DNA of 44,583 nt from UBA11098 sp041671525 (GCA_041671525.1 JBAZBJ010000013.1:1-44583), one strand, 5' to 3'. Positions 28,332 to 36,913 are shown, counted from the stretch's first letter. Program-made: numbers and translations. The notes: a model not told the origin generated them from the sequence alone.

Positions 28332-29396
28332 TTAACGCCAGGAATAATTTTGGTTGATCCAGTCCACCAAAATCTTCATGTCTTCCCAGCGATTTTCATC
28401 ATTCAGCAGAACAGAAATAATTTTGTGTTTGCCGGTCGCGTCGGTGGCCCCCAACAGCAACGATTTGCCGGCCAAAGGCGTAAAGCCGGTTTTGCCCCCG
28501 ATGCAATTGGGCAACGTTTCCAAGAGCAAATCCGTATTTTTCAACTCATGCATATATTTACCATCCGTGGAATAAAATCTTCCTTCCGGAATTTTCATGA
28601 TGTCCCAGATCACCTCATGACGCAGCGAATACGCCGCGATCCGGGCAATGTCGTAGGCCGAAGAATAACATTGGTCTTCCTGACCGTCCAGCTCGAGCCC
28701 GGAGGCCGTGCAAAAATGTGTGTCCTTGAGTCCCAGACTGGCTGCTTTTTCATTCATCATTCCCACAAACTTTTTCTCTGAGCCCGCAACATGGATTGCC
28801 AGCGCCGCGGCGGCGTCATTCGCGCTGTTCATCAGCGTCGCTTTCAGCAGATCCTTGGCCCGCACATCTTCACCAGCATACATCCGGTTGCCATTGCAAA
28901 AGGTGCTCGTCGGACAACCGACAATCGTACCGACCAAGTTCAGCGCTTCTTTTTGGATTGTGACACTTTCATCCAAGTCTTTGATCTTTTCCACCGCCAA
29001 AACCGCCGTCATCATTTTGGTGAGTGACGCGATCTGCGTCCGCTTGCGACCATCATCATAATGCAAGATGTTCCCACTATCCACATCAATGGATACCGAC
29101 GATCCGGCCCAGAGTTTCAGATCCGGCAGATTATTCATACGCACCGGAACGATACTGGCGGCTTGCGCATGATCGATCGGAAAAATATTGTAATTATCAA
29201 AACCGGATTTTTTTTCCGGGCTGTTGTCGTCCTTTGGCCCGGCTTGCTCGCCCAAAACTTGGGGATCAATCGGACAAACTGCCGCGGCTTCCGAATTGCA
29301 AGCAGCCGGAGATTGGCTTTGAGCCAATCCCGCAACATGCCCATAGGACCAAATTGGGACGAAGGGCAAAATTAAAGTGAGTAAAATATTATACAT
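28332..29396 (-). CDS. dacA: D-alanyl-D-alanine carboxypeptidase (S11 family)
   Basis: Exported penicillin-binding protein that trims the terminal D-Ala from peptidoglycan stem peptides. The 354-residue product has an N-terminal hydrophobic export segment (about 4-20) and a ~70-residue low-complexity linker before the catalytic domain. Active-site motifs are in order: SLTK (Ser124-Lys127), SAN (about 188, LMNSANDAAAAL) and KTG (GGKTGFTPLAG, about 300). The C-terminal beta domain and amphipathic anchor of PBP5 are missing, so the enzyme is held by its N-terminal segment or released. Gene overlaps scpB by 8 bases, an unusual pairing. Confidence 0.93.
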   Translation of the reverse strand: MYNILLTLILPFVPIWSYGHVAGLAQSQSPAACNSEAAAVCPIDPQVLGEQAGPKDDNSPEKKSGFDNYNIFPIDHAQAASIVPVRMNNLPDLKLWAGSSVSIDVDSGNILHYDDGRKRTQIASLTKMMTAVLAVEKIKDLDESVTIQKEALNLVGTIVGCPTSTFCNGNRMYAGEDVRAKDLLKATLMNSANDAAAALAIHVAGSEKKFVGMMNEKAASLGLKDTHFCTASGLELDGQEDQCYSSAYDIARIAAYSLRHEVIWDIMKIPEGRFYSTDGKYMHELKNTDLLLETLPNCIGGKTGFTPLAGKSLLLGATDATGKHKIISVLLNDENRWEDMKILVDWINQNYSWR

Positions 29397-29946
29397 CTGT
29401 TTGAGTTCCTAAAATACTATCGATTCGCTCGTCCTTGGAAAGCGTTTCAAAATCCGGCAATTGCGCCACGCTGGAAACGCCCATTTTTTTCAAAAATTCA
29501 AATGAAATTTTATACAGATAGCCGCGATTATCTTTGGGATTGTCGATCCGCTCCACCAGCCCGCGCATGAGCAGCGAGCGCAAAGTGAAACTGCAATTCA
29601 CGCCCCGCACCGCTTCAATCTCCACGCGCGTGATCGGCCCACGATAGGCCACAATCGCCAGCACTTCCAGACCAGCGCGACTCAGATTTTCTTGAATTTC
29701 ACTTTTGATCAGTTGGTCAACAATGTGCGCGTTCTCCGGATTGGACGCCATTTGCACAGCGTCTTCTTTGGTCAAAATCGAAATGCCTTTTTTTCCTTCC
29801 GCGTATTCACCCTGCAAAACCAAAACAGCATTTTCCACCTCGGGTTGCGGCGCACCGGTGACCTTGATGATGCGCGAAATCTTGACCGGCTCGCCGGAAA
29901 TGAACAAGATACTTTCGATTTCGGATTTTAATTTTGTTTGATCCAT
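29389..29946 (-). CDS. scpB: segregation and condensation protein B
   Basis: Subunit of the SMC-ScpAB condensin complex in the cytoplasm that helps chromosome segregation. The 185-residue product has two winged-helix regions, with LKSEIESILFISGEPVKISRI at the start and the conserved GLEVLAIVAYRGPITRVEIE (about 95-115) and RGVNCSFTLRSLLMRGLVE (about 120-140). Length equals the usual ~190. It follows scpA across a palindromic element, and overlaps dacA by 8 bases. An smc gene is not in the window. Confidence 0.95.
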   Translation of the reverse strand: MDQTKLKSEIESILFISGEPVKISRIIKVTGAPQPEVENAVLVLQGEYAEGKKGISILTKEDAVQMASNPENAHIVDQLIKSEIQENLSRAGLEVLAIVAYRGPITRVEIEAVRGVNCSFTLRSLLMRGLVERIDNPKDNRGYLYKISFEFLKKMGVSSVAQLPDFETLSKDERIDSILGTQTDV

Positions 29947-29955
29947 AAATTATCC

Positions 29956-30050
29956 CTACAAATATACAAATCAGTTACAAATTTACAAATTCACCATATT
30001 AATATTTGCAAAATATTTGTATTATTTGTACTGGATTTGTAAATTTGTAG
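29956..30050. repeat. long palindromic element (ACAAATT word family, copy 2)
   Basis: Left: CTACAAATATACAAATC and ACAAATTTACAAATTC; right: ATTTGTATTATTTGTAC and GATTTGTAAATTTGTAG. The element fills the scpA-scpB gap almost exactly (5 bases from the scpA stop). Confidence 0.75.
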
Positions 30051-30054
30051 GTGA

Positions 30055-30765
30055 TTAAACTACTGTTTTCACTTTCAGCTTAATATCCCTAAACAACTCG
30101 TCCTGATCAACTTCAATAATTCTTTGTTTTACCATTTCCAGCATCGCCAGAAAGGAAACGATCACCTCCACTTTGTCCACCGCCCCGGCCGTCAGATCTG
30201 CAAAAGATGTTTCGATCCGTTGACGCAGCACATTCTGCAGATCATTGATTTTTTCTTCCAGCGTCATCACCTCCCGCACAATTTCCTCTTCTAATTTTTC
30301 GATCTGCGGAATCTCAGCGAGCACCGCCTGAAAATATTTCTTGAAATCAAAGACATTCATGTTCTCCGGCGGGTAAAAAAATGTCTTGATGCCACTGAAG
30401 CCCTCCCGCGCATAACTGATGCGACCCCTTTCCGCGATCTTGCCCAAAGCCATGGCTGCTTCCTTGAATTTCTTGTATTCCTCCAGTTGTTTGGCCAGAT
30501 CCTTGATTTCCGCCTCTTCTTCCTGCGAAAATTCCAGGATCGGCAACAGCGCGCGCGATTTGATCAAAATCAGCTTGGAAGCCACTGAAAGAAATTCCGC
30601 CAAATTGTCCAACTGGATGTTCTGATTGTTCTTGATATATTCCAAATATTGATCGGCCACATTCGCCAGACTCAACTCGGTAATTTGCATTTCCTCTTTT
30701 TCAATCAGCTCCAGCAACAGATCCAACGGCCCCTCAAATTTTTCCGATTTAAAATGATATGTCAT
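30055..30765 (-). CDS. scpA: segregation and condensation protein A
   Basis: Kleisin subunit that bridges the heads of SMC in the bacterial condensin. The 236-residue product starts MTYHFKSEKFEGPLDLLLEL, the classic ScpA N-terminal motif, and continues with the conserved NQNIQLDNLAEFLSVASKLI (about 45-65) and SRALLP. The C-terminal winged helix holds VEVIVSFLAMLEMVKQRII. I prefer ATG at 30765 to TTG at 30777. The length is normal (~240). scpA and scpB are separated by an element of about 95 bp instead of the usual overlap. Confidence 0.94.
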   Translation of the reverse strand: MTYHFKSEKFEGPLDLLLELIEKEEMQITELSLANVADQYLEYIKNNQNIQLDNLAEFLSVASKLILIKSRALLPILEFSQEEEAEIKDLAKQLEEYKKFKEAAMALGKIAERGRISYAREGFSGIKTFFYPPENMNVFDFKKYFQAVLAEIPQIEKLEEEIVREVMTLEEKINDLQNVLRQRIETSFADLTAGAVDKVEVIVSFLAMLEMVKQRIIEVDQDELFRDIKLKVKTVV

Positions 30766-30770
30766 TATAA

Positions 30771-30882
30771 TTTTCAATTATCAATGATCAATTTACAATC
30801 AATTCTCAATGATCAATTATCAAACTTTTGAAAATTTAGTAATTGAAAATTCAATGAAAATTGTAAATTGAAAATTGTAAAT
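30771..30882. repeat. imperfect palindromic element (CAATTATCAATGATCAATT word family)
   Basis: Left half repeats CAATTATCAATGATCAATT-type words, right half TTGAAAATTGTAAATTG words that are their approximate complement. It occupies the gap between the YbaK-type gene and scpA. Confidence 0.5.
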
Positions 30883-31379
30883 TATTTCTTCTTACTAAAC
30901 ACACCTTTAATTGGGCTTTCAACCTTCAAATATTGACCTAAATTTAGCCTAATCGAACTTGTGTATTCTCCTGATCCGATGTAAATCTTCTTGTTTTTCG
31001 TCAGCAAACTATCGATAAAAATCTGGATTCCCAAGATTTTGGCAAACGGCGTCACGGCGCCGACTTTGCCGGGCAGATTCTTTTTCATCCAGACTTCTTT
31101 GGCGAAATCAATCTTTTTGTAATTTTTTAGCTTCAGTTTCTTACGACCAGCATTGATGACTTTCAACAACTTTTGTTTGTCCAAATTCCGGTTGGCTGGG
31201 AGCAGTGCCACGACATGATCCTTGTCCACGTTCATGACCAACGCCTTGACCACTTCCTGCGGCTTGATTTTTTCCGTCTGTGAAGTGTCCCAGGCAGTGA
31301 AGGTTGTCTTGTGTTCGATAATTTCGTATTTATACTTCGTTTCGTCCAGATATTTGATTATTTTCTTGGAAATTGCCAT
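30882..31379 (-). CDS. YbaK/EbsC-family aminoacyl-tRNA deacylase
   Basis: Free-standing editing-domain protein that hydrolyses mischarged aminoacyl-tRNA in trans (YbaK/ProX type). The 165-residue product starts MAISKKIIKYLDETK (ATG at 31379) and has the family pattern: HKTTFTAWDTSQ, VVKALVMNVDKDHVVALLPA (with the conserved Lys), LGIQIFIDSLL and IYIGSG near the end. The catalytic Lys is in VKALV (about 57). ProS in this window lacks the INS editing domain, so this deacylase may supply its proofreading. It has its own promoter (31406-31434). Confidence 0.88.
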   Translation of the reverse strand: MAISKKIIKYLDETKYKYEIIEHKTTFTAWDTSQTEKIKPQEVVKALVMNVDKDHVVALLPANRNLDKQKLLKVINAGRKKLKLKNYKKIDFAKEVWMKKNLPGKVGAVTPFAKILGIQIFIDSLLTKNKKIYIGSGEYTSSIRLNLGQYLKVESPIKGVFSKKK

Positions 31380-31405
31380 GATTTTTTGCTTTTTTTTACC
31401 TACCA

Positions 31406-31434
31406 ATAATAACACTAAAAGCGGATTCTTCCAA
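31406..31434 (-). promoter_or_regulatory. promoter of the YbaK-type gene
   Basis: Minus-strand TTGGAA (31434-31429), 17-base spacer, TATTAT (31411-31406). The start is near 31399, about 20 bases before the ATG. Confidence 0.5.
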
Positions 31435-31469
31435 ATGCAAAAACTCCCCTGAAAATAATCGTTTTTGCC

Positions 31470-32675
31470 CTATTTTTCCCCACACTCCGCCGAAATTTCC
31501 GCTTCGCATTTGTTGTCCTGCAGCTTGAAAGCCGGGATCAGGGCCGAAAAGACCACCAGCCCCGTCAGGATGAAAGCGAACTTGACCGGCAGGAAGATAA
31601 AGACAAAGGAAGAAAGGGTCGCCGCGCAGATGTACGCCACCGGCAAAGAAGTTCGGAAGAAATTAATCAAGTCCACGTCATGGCCATCGATCCGCTTGTA
31701 AAAATAGGAATCGCGCAAAAGTTCAATCAAGGCCGCCCCGATCCTCGTTGCAAAGAGCATCAGCGCCCACATGAAAATCGTGCTGGCCCCCATGAAATAA
31801 ATGGCAAGGGTCGAGGCTCCCATGATAAGCAGGGCAAAAATCAGAAATTCTTTTTCGCCGGTTTTTTTGTCGGCCAACATTCCCATCGGAAACTGCACCA
31901 ACACGAACGGGATGAGCATGGCGGTGAAGATCCAACCGATGTTTTCCCAAGAATATCCCAGATCACGCAGATAGATCGGCGTATAGATGATCATCAAGGC
32001 AAAGAAAAATTCCAAGACAAAGGAAATATAGTAAATGCGCATGATGTTTTTTCGCGCCAGCGCTTTTTTCAAAATATCCAGCACCTTCAATTTTTGCTCA
32101 AACCGATGGTTCACGTTGCGGAAACCGATCAAAGCGAAGATTAACACGAAAGCGTTGAAAATCAGCGAAAAGACAAACACCCCATGGAACCCCATCCGAT
32201 CCAGGATGAAGGTTGAAACGAACGGCCCGAACAAAAATCCCAGATTCAGGATGGTCAGATGCAGTCCGCGGATGCGTCCCGAATCACGATCCACCGAAAA
32301 ACTTTCCACAATGATATCCAGCGCCACCCACTCGATGTGCCCGAGAATGATATACACCATCAATAACAAGACGCCGATTTCCGACGGATTATTGAAGATT
32401 AAGCCGACAATCACGATAATTTTAGCCAGTAGAGCAAAATAAAAAACATTAGACTTACCCAATGTTCTGACAACTTTATGCAAATTTAACAAGATAGCCA
32501 AAAAGATGATGTAAGCCACCGCATAAAAAATTCCCACATTTTTGGTGCCGGTCGCCAATTCGAAATATGATGACATCACATAGATCAAAACGGCCTGGGA
32601 AAATCCCATCAAAAAAGAAACAAAGGCCGTCAGCTCAATGCGCCCTTTATCCAGTTGTTCGTCGTGCTTTTTCAT
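31470..32675 (-). CDS. MFS transporter
   Basis: Major facilitator superfamily integral membrane protein, 401 residues with about twelve hydrophobic segments. Typical features are the first helix pair (FVSFLMGFSQAVLIYVMSSY), the MFS loop region RIRGLHLTILNLGFLFGPF between helices 4 and 5, and a symmetric second half (VQFPMGMLADKKTGEKEFL). Substrate unknown; drug or metabolite efflux is the usual guess. The start ATG at 32675 immediately follows the aspS stop codon (TGATG overlap), so aspS and this gene are cotranscribed. A TTG start at 32678 is possible. Confidence 0.88.
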   Translation of the reverse strand: MKKHDEQLDKGRIELTAFVSFLMGFSQAVLIYVMSSYFELATGTKNVGIFYAVAYIIFLAILLNLHKVVRTLGKSNVFYFALLAKIIVIVGLIFNNPSEIGVLLLMVYIILGHIEWVALDIIVESFSVDRDSGRIRGLHLTILNLGFLFGPFVSTFILDRMGFHGVFVFSLIFNAFVLIFALIGFRNVNHRFEQKLKVLDILKKALARKNIMRIYYISFVLEFFFALMIIYTPIYLRDLGYSWENIGWIFTAMLIPFVLVQFPMGMLADKKTGEKEFLIFALLIMGASTLAIYFMGASTIFMWALMLFATRIGAALIELLRDSYFYKRIDGHDVDLINFFRTSLPVAYICAATLSSFVFIFLPVKFAFILTGLVVFSALIPAFKLQDNKCEAEISAECGEK

Positions 32676-34087
32676 CAAACAATCTTCTTTTTTATTTTTG
32701 TATCTTTGATTTTTGAAATTCCGGCCTCGCTCAGTGACTTTTCATCCAACTCGCTGGGAGCGCCCATCATCAGATCTTCCGCCTCACCGGTTTTTGGAAA
32801 AGCCATAACTTCTCGAATATTCGGCTCATTCATCAGAATCATAACCAATCGATCCAGCCCGGAAGCGATGCCACCATGTGGCGGCGTGCCATATTCAAAG
32901 GCTTCCAGTATGTGTCCGAATCTCGCTTGAATAGTTTCTTCATTTAGTCCCAGCAACTCAAAAATCTTGTGTTGCAAATCTTTTTTATGAATCCTGATAC
33001 TGCCACCACCGATTTCATAGCCATTCAAAACAATATCATAGGCCTTTGCCCGCACCTTGTCCGGATTGGCATTCAACAAATCAAGATCCTTTTCCAGCGG
33101 AGCCGTAAACGGATGATGGGATGAGGTGCGTTCACCATCCGCATTTTTTTCAAACAGCGGAAAATTCAAAATCCAGCAAAATGCCAGCTCATTTGGATCA
33201 TTTTTGTCCACACGCAAATCTGGTTTATCATTGCCATATTCCTTTATCGCATCCGCATAGTCCATTTCCGGAAAAGGAACTTGGGTAATTTTTTTCTCTG
33301 GAAAATACTTTTCGACAAGCTCAATCAGACATTTTTCATATAAATCCCTAATCTCTGTTCCTTCCGGAAAACTGACTTCAACATCCAGTTGCGTAAACTC
33401 TGGTTGACGATCGCCGCGCTGATCCTCATCACGGAAACATTTGGCGATTTGAAAATACCTTTCCATTCCAGCCACCATCAACAACTGCTTAAATTGCTGC
33501 GGCGACTGCGGCAAGACATAGAATTTCCCTGGGTGCAATCTAGCTGGAACAATATATTCACGCGAACCCTCCGGTGTCCCCTTGGTTAAAATTGGGGTTT
33601 CAATTTCGACAAATCCATTTTCTGTGTAAAAAGATCGGATAAAATTAATAATCCTGCTCCGCATGATTACATTTTTTTTCATGCGCTCGCTTCGCAAATC
33701 CAAATATCTATACTTTAATCTTAAATCTTCATGAACCTTGCCAGTATCTTCAGTAATTTCAAATGAGGGTGTTTTCGATTCATTCAACACGGTCATCTTC
33801 TCCACTTCAATTTCCACTCCGCCGGTGGCAATCCCGGTTTTGGCGGCTCCACCCGGACGAGTTTTGACCAGGCCCTCCACTTCCACCACAAACTCGCTGC
33901 GCACTTCTTTGGCCGTTTTGAAAGCCTCCTCTTTGTCAGGGATGATGATTAACTGAATCTTGCCGCTGCGGTCACGCAGATCAATAAAAATAAGTTTGCC
34001 TTGGTCGCGCCGCACGTTCACCCAGCCGGCTAGTTTAACTGTTTGACCGATCAACTCGGGTGTTTCACTGATTAATGTCCTGTTCAT
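32675..34087 (-). CDS. aspS: aspartate--tRNA ligase (without GAD insertion domain)
   Basis: Class IIb synthetase charging tRNA-Asp. The 470-residue product is ~120 shorter than the usual bacterial enzyme (~590). The OB-fold N-domain GWVNVRRDQGKLIFIDLRDR (about 21-40), motif 2 (FRDEDQRGDRQPEFTQLD, about 218-235) and motif 3 (GIASGLDRLVMIL near 420) are intact, but after KPDLRVDKNDPNE (about 288-300) the sequence goes directly to WILNFPLFEKN, where E. coli has the ~120-residue GAD domain. Residue 29 is Gln and residues 79-80 are Gly-Gly (RPGGAA), unlike the discriminating pattern (Leu, Lys), so it may be a nondiscriminating enzyme that also makes Asp-tRNA-Asn. That part is inference. Confidence 0.95.
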   Translation of the reverse strand: MNRTLISETPELIGQTVKLAGWVNVRRDQGKLIFIDLRDRSGKIQLIIIPDKEEAFKTAKEVRSEFVVEVEGLVKTRPGGAAKTGIATGGVEIEVEKMTVLNESKTPSFEITEDTGKVHEDLRLKYRYLDLRSERMKKNVIMRSRIINFIRSFYTENGFVEIETPILTKGTPEGSREYIVPARLHPGKFYVLPQSPQQFKQLLMVAGMERYFQIAKCFRDEDQRGDRQPEFTQLDVEVSFPEGTEIRDLYEKCLIELVEKYFPEKKITQVPFPEMDYADAIKEYGNDKPDLRVDKNDPNELAFCWILNFPLFEKNADGERTSSHHPFTAPLEKDLDLLNANPDKVRAKAYDIVLNGYEIGGGSIRIHKKDLQHKIFELLGLNEETIQARFGHILEAFEYGTPPHGGIASGLDRLVMILMNEPNIREVMAFPKTGEAEDLMMGAPSELDEKSLSEAGISKIKDTKIKKKIV

Positions 34088-34093
34088 AAAAAT

Positions 34094-34891
34094 TTATTTT
34101 AATAGTTCCTTGACCTTACTCACCACTTCACTCGGCGTAATTTGCGTTTTCACAAAAAAGGCCTGCACGCCCATAGCTTCCACCCGCCGAGCCACTTCAT
34201 CTTCCACGGAAGCCGACAACACAATGATTGGCACATTCTTGGTTCTGTCTTCCATTTTGAGCTTGGCCACCATTTCTTCGCCGGTCATGGCAGGCATGAC
34301 CATGTCGATGATAAACAGATCGAAATCATCCTTCATCGCCTCCTTCACGCCCCAGGCGCCGTTACGCGCAAAAGACACCACGAAACCCTCTTGCTTCAGC
34401 TTATCACCAAACATTTCAATGAAAATTTCTTCATCCTCAATGATCAAAATTTTTGGCGCCCCCGTCTTGTTAACTTCATCCGCCGAGTTTTCACTCCGAT
34501 TCAGATTCTTTTCCTGCTCGGAAAATTGACCCAAGATTCTCTTGACTTCCTGCACCAATTCGGTCGGGCTGAATTCTGATTTGGCGATAAAACCATTGGC
34601 ACCCAACTGCATGGCCTTGTCGCGGTCCTCTTTCTGACTCAAATTGCTGGAAATAATGATTTTTATCTTGGCGTCATATTCCCCGCCCCGCAAATTACGG
34701 ATAACCTCAAAACCATCCATTTTCGGCATCATCAGGTCGGAAATTACCACATCAATCTGCTCTTTTCGCGCGATATTCAAAGCTTGTTCGCCGGATTCCG
34801 CCGAAAAAACTTCGAACCCGGAGTCGCTAAATTTCTTCTGATAAATTTCAGAAATCATCGGGTCGTCTTCAACTAGGATAATTTTAGGCAT
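34094..34891 (-). CDS. tandem receiver-domain protein without output domain
   Basis: Response-regulator-like protein with two CheY-type receiver domains (about 1-125 and 148-265) linked by a polar stretch. Domain 1: DD at 8-9 (VEDDP), phosphoacceptor Asp in DVVISDLMMPKMDG (about 54), Thr/Ser in IISS and Lys in AKSEFS. Domain 2: IEDEE, Asp in DLFIIDMVMPAMTG, and Lys in FVKTQ. All phosphorylation residues are kept. There is no DNA-binding or enzymatic output, so it likely works as a phosphorelay intermediate, phosphate sink or protein-interaction switch. No histidine kinase is encoded nearby. It has its own promoter (34929-34957). Confidence 0.9.
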   Translation of the reverse strand: MPKIILVEDDPMISEIYQKKFSDSGFEVFSAESGEQALNIARKEQIDVVISDLMMPKMDGFEVIRNLRGGEYDAKIKIIISSNLSQKEDRDKAMQLGANGFIAKSEFSPTELVQEVKRILGQFSEQEKNLNRSENSADEVNKTGAPKILIIEDEEIFIEMFGDKLKQEGFVVSFARNGAWGVKEAMKDDFDLFIIDMVMPAMTGEEMVAKLKMEDRTKNVPIIVLSASVEDEVARRVEAMGVQAFFVKTQITPSEVVSKVKELLK

Positions 34892-34928
34892 ATTTTTTTA
34901 GATTGTTACCAGCCTCTATGATAAACAC

Positions 34929-34957
34929 ATAATAGCTTAAAAAGCGGATAAATGCAA
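34929..34957 (-). promoter_or_regulatory. promoter of the tandem receiver gene
   Basis: Minus-strand TTGCAT (34957-34952), 17-base spacer, TATTAT (34934-34929), about 40 bases before the ATG at 34891. Confidence 0.55.
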
Positions 34958-34970
34958 CTTTTGGAAACAA

Positions 34971-36026
34971 CTACTTTGAAATTTTTTTGATTTCCTTGAG
35001 CAGCTCCGACAAAATTTTGTTTTCCGGTACGCTGCGCACCACCTTGCCCTTGACGAAGATTGCTCCTTGTCCCTTACCGCCCGCCACACCAACGTCAGCT
35101 TCCCGCGCCTCACCCGGGCCGTTGACCACGCAACCCATGACCGCCACTTTGATCGGTTTTTTTATTTTTTTCAATTCTTGCTCAACTTTTTGCGCCAAAC
35201 CAATCAGATCAATTTCCGTCCGTCCGCAGGTTGGACAAGAAATCATCTCCGGCCCTCGCCGTCTAAGTCCCAGTGAAGACAAAATCGCCCAACAGGTCGC
35301 GATTTCCTCCACCGGATCAGCCGTGAGTGAAACCCGCATCGTTGCCCCGATGCCTTCATGCAGAAGAATTCCGATCCCGATGGCACTCTTAAGCGAACCC
35401 ATAAAAGCGGTGCCGGCCTCAGTCACACCCAGATGCAAAGGATATTTCACTTTTTTAGCCAGCATTCGATAGGCTTCCACCATGCGCGGAACATCACTAA
35501 ATTTAATGGAAATCACAATATCGCGAAAATTGAGTTTCTCCAGGATCCGAACGTGCCGCAAGGCCGACTCCACGGCCGCTTTGGGCGTCGCCCCGTATTT
35601 GTTCAATAAATCTTGCTCCAACGAACCGGCGTTGATTCCGATCCGAATCGGGATTTTTTTCTGCTTGCAGGCCGCCACCACCGCCTTGATTTTTTCGATC
35701 GAACCGATGTTGCCCGGATTGATGCGCACTTTATCAACACCCTGTGCAATAACTTCCAGGGCTAATTTATAATCAAAATGAATGTCCGCTACGAGCGGGA
35801 TATGAATTCGTTTTTTTATTTTACCGATCGCTTTGGCCGCCGCCATGTCCGGTACCGCTACCCGCACCATCTCACAACCTTCTTTTTCCAAGGCCAAAAT
35901 TTGTTTGACGGTGGCCGCCACATCGCGCGTGTCCGTGTTGCACATCGACTGTACAATGACCGGATTTCCGCCGCCCAATTTCACTTTGCCGACTTTGACG
36001 ACTGAGGAAAGATATTTTTTTGCCAT
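34971..36026 (-). CDS. ispG: 4-hydroxy-3-methylbut-2-enyl-diphosphate synthase (flavodoxin type)
   Basis: [4Fe-4S] enzyme of the MEP isoprenoid pathway that converts MEcPP to HMBPP. The 351-residue product has a TIM-barrel part (VKVGKVKLGGGNPVIVQSMC at the start, VADIHFDYKLALE, RINPGNIGS, RIGINAGSLE) and a C-terminal Fe-S domain with SCPTCGRTEIDL (about 258-262) and CVVNGPGEA. Three cluster cysteines can be seen. The length is standard for the short bacterial form (~350-370). ispH lies 7 bases upstream, so the last two MEP steps are cotranscribed. Confidence 0.95.
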   Translation of the reverse strand: MAKKYLSSVVKVGKVKLGGGNPVIVQSMCNTDTRDVAATVKQILALEKEGCEMVRVAVPDMAAAKAIGKIKKRIHIPLVADIHFDYKLALEVIAQGVDKVRINPGNIGSIEKIKAVVAACKQKKIPIRIGINAGSLEQDLLNKYGATPKAAVESALRHVRILEKLNFRDIVISIKFSDVPRMVEAYRMLAKKVKYPLHLGVTEAGTAFMGSLKSAIGIGILLHEGIGATMRVSLTADPVEEIATCWAILSSLGLRRRGPEMISCPTCGRTEIDLIGLAQKVEQELKKIKKPIKVAVMGCVVNGPGEAREADVGVAGGKGQGAIFVKGKVVRSVPENKILSELLKEIKKISK

Positions 36027-36033
36027 ATTTGTC

Positions 36034-36906
36034 TTAGAAATTTTTTAACTTTTGCATTACGTCGCTAATGACCCATTTGGGTGTCGAAGCTCCGGCTGTC
36101 ACCCAGACTTTTTCCGCTTCCTTGAACCAATTTTTTTTCACCTGACTTGCTCTCTCCAGAAAATATGACCGCGCGTTTGCCTCCCTGGCAATCTCCCACA
36201 ACCGGTTCGAATTGGCGGAATCCGGCGAACCGATCACCACCACCACATCATTTTTTCGCGCTTTTTTCCGCACCTCGTCCTGTCGGCTTTGCGTCGCCAA
36301 ACAAATCGTGTCCACAATTTCGACTTTAGGATATTTGCTTCGCATAAAATTCCAAGCGCGGCGCACAAATTCCTGATTCTGTGTCGTCTGTGAAATGATA
36401 GCGATTTTTTTCCGCGGATCCAATTTCAATTTCGGGAAATCCGCGTCTTTTTGCACGAACACAATTTTTTTCTGCGCCCATTCGCCGATGCCTTTGACCT
36501 CTTTGTGGTCTTTCTCGCCGACAATCACAATCTGATAACCCTTATCATGAAAAAGTTTCGCCAAACGCTGTGCTTTGATGACGCGCGGACAAGTCGTATC
36601 CATCAGCGCAATATTTCTTTTGCTGGCGTATTCATAAATTTTTGGACCCATGCCGTGCGCCGTAATGACCATGGTGCCGATTTTCTCTTTCATGCCATCC
36701 AAAAGTTTGAACAAATCTTTGTCCACATGGATTTTTTTGACGCCCAGACGTTCGATGCTTTTGACCACGTCGCCGTTATGCACCAAGGAACCCAAAACGT
36801 ATATCGGTTTTTTGACCACCGGATCCAAGGCAATTTTGGTCACCATTTCATACGCCCGGTCCACCCCATCGCAGAACCCGGCATACTTGCTCAATGTAAT
36901 TTGCAT
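36034..36906 (-). CDS. ispH: 4-hydroxy-3-methylbut-2-enyl diphosphate reductase
   Basis: [4Fe-4S] enzyme that forms IPP and DMAPP, the last MEP step. The 290-residue product has the three cluster ligands Cys12 (GFCDGVDRA), Cys106 (DTTCPRV) and Cys202 (DTICLAT), the substrate-binding LVHNGDVV (His-Asn), ITAHGMGP, GSPDSANSNRL and TAGASTPKWV. Most homologues have GFCAGV; here Asp replaces Ala. The length is normal (~290-316). It heads a pair with ispG. A half palindromic element (36914-36945) lies directly before its start. Confidence 0.95.
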   Translation of the reverse strand: MQITLSKYAGFCDGVDRAYEMVTKIALDPVVKKPIYVLGSLVHNGDVVKSIERLGVKKIHVDKDLFKLLDGMKEKIGTMVITAHGMGPKIYEYASKRNIALMDTTCPRVIKAQRLAKLFHDKGYQIVIVGEKDHKEVKGIGEWAQKKIVFVQKDADFPKLKLDPRKKIAIISQTTQNQEFVRRAWNFMRSKYPKVEIVDTICLATQSRQDEVRKKARKNDVVVVIGSPDSANSNRLWEIAREANARSYFLERASQVKKNWFKEAEKVWVTAGASTPKWVISDVMQKLKNF

Positions 36907-36913
36907 AATTTCT

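Noticed and set aside
31379..31415. Longer start for the YbaK-type gene
   Set aside because: The extra residues MLLLVGKKKQKI precede a typical start MAISKK and overlap the predicted promoter's transcription start region.
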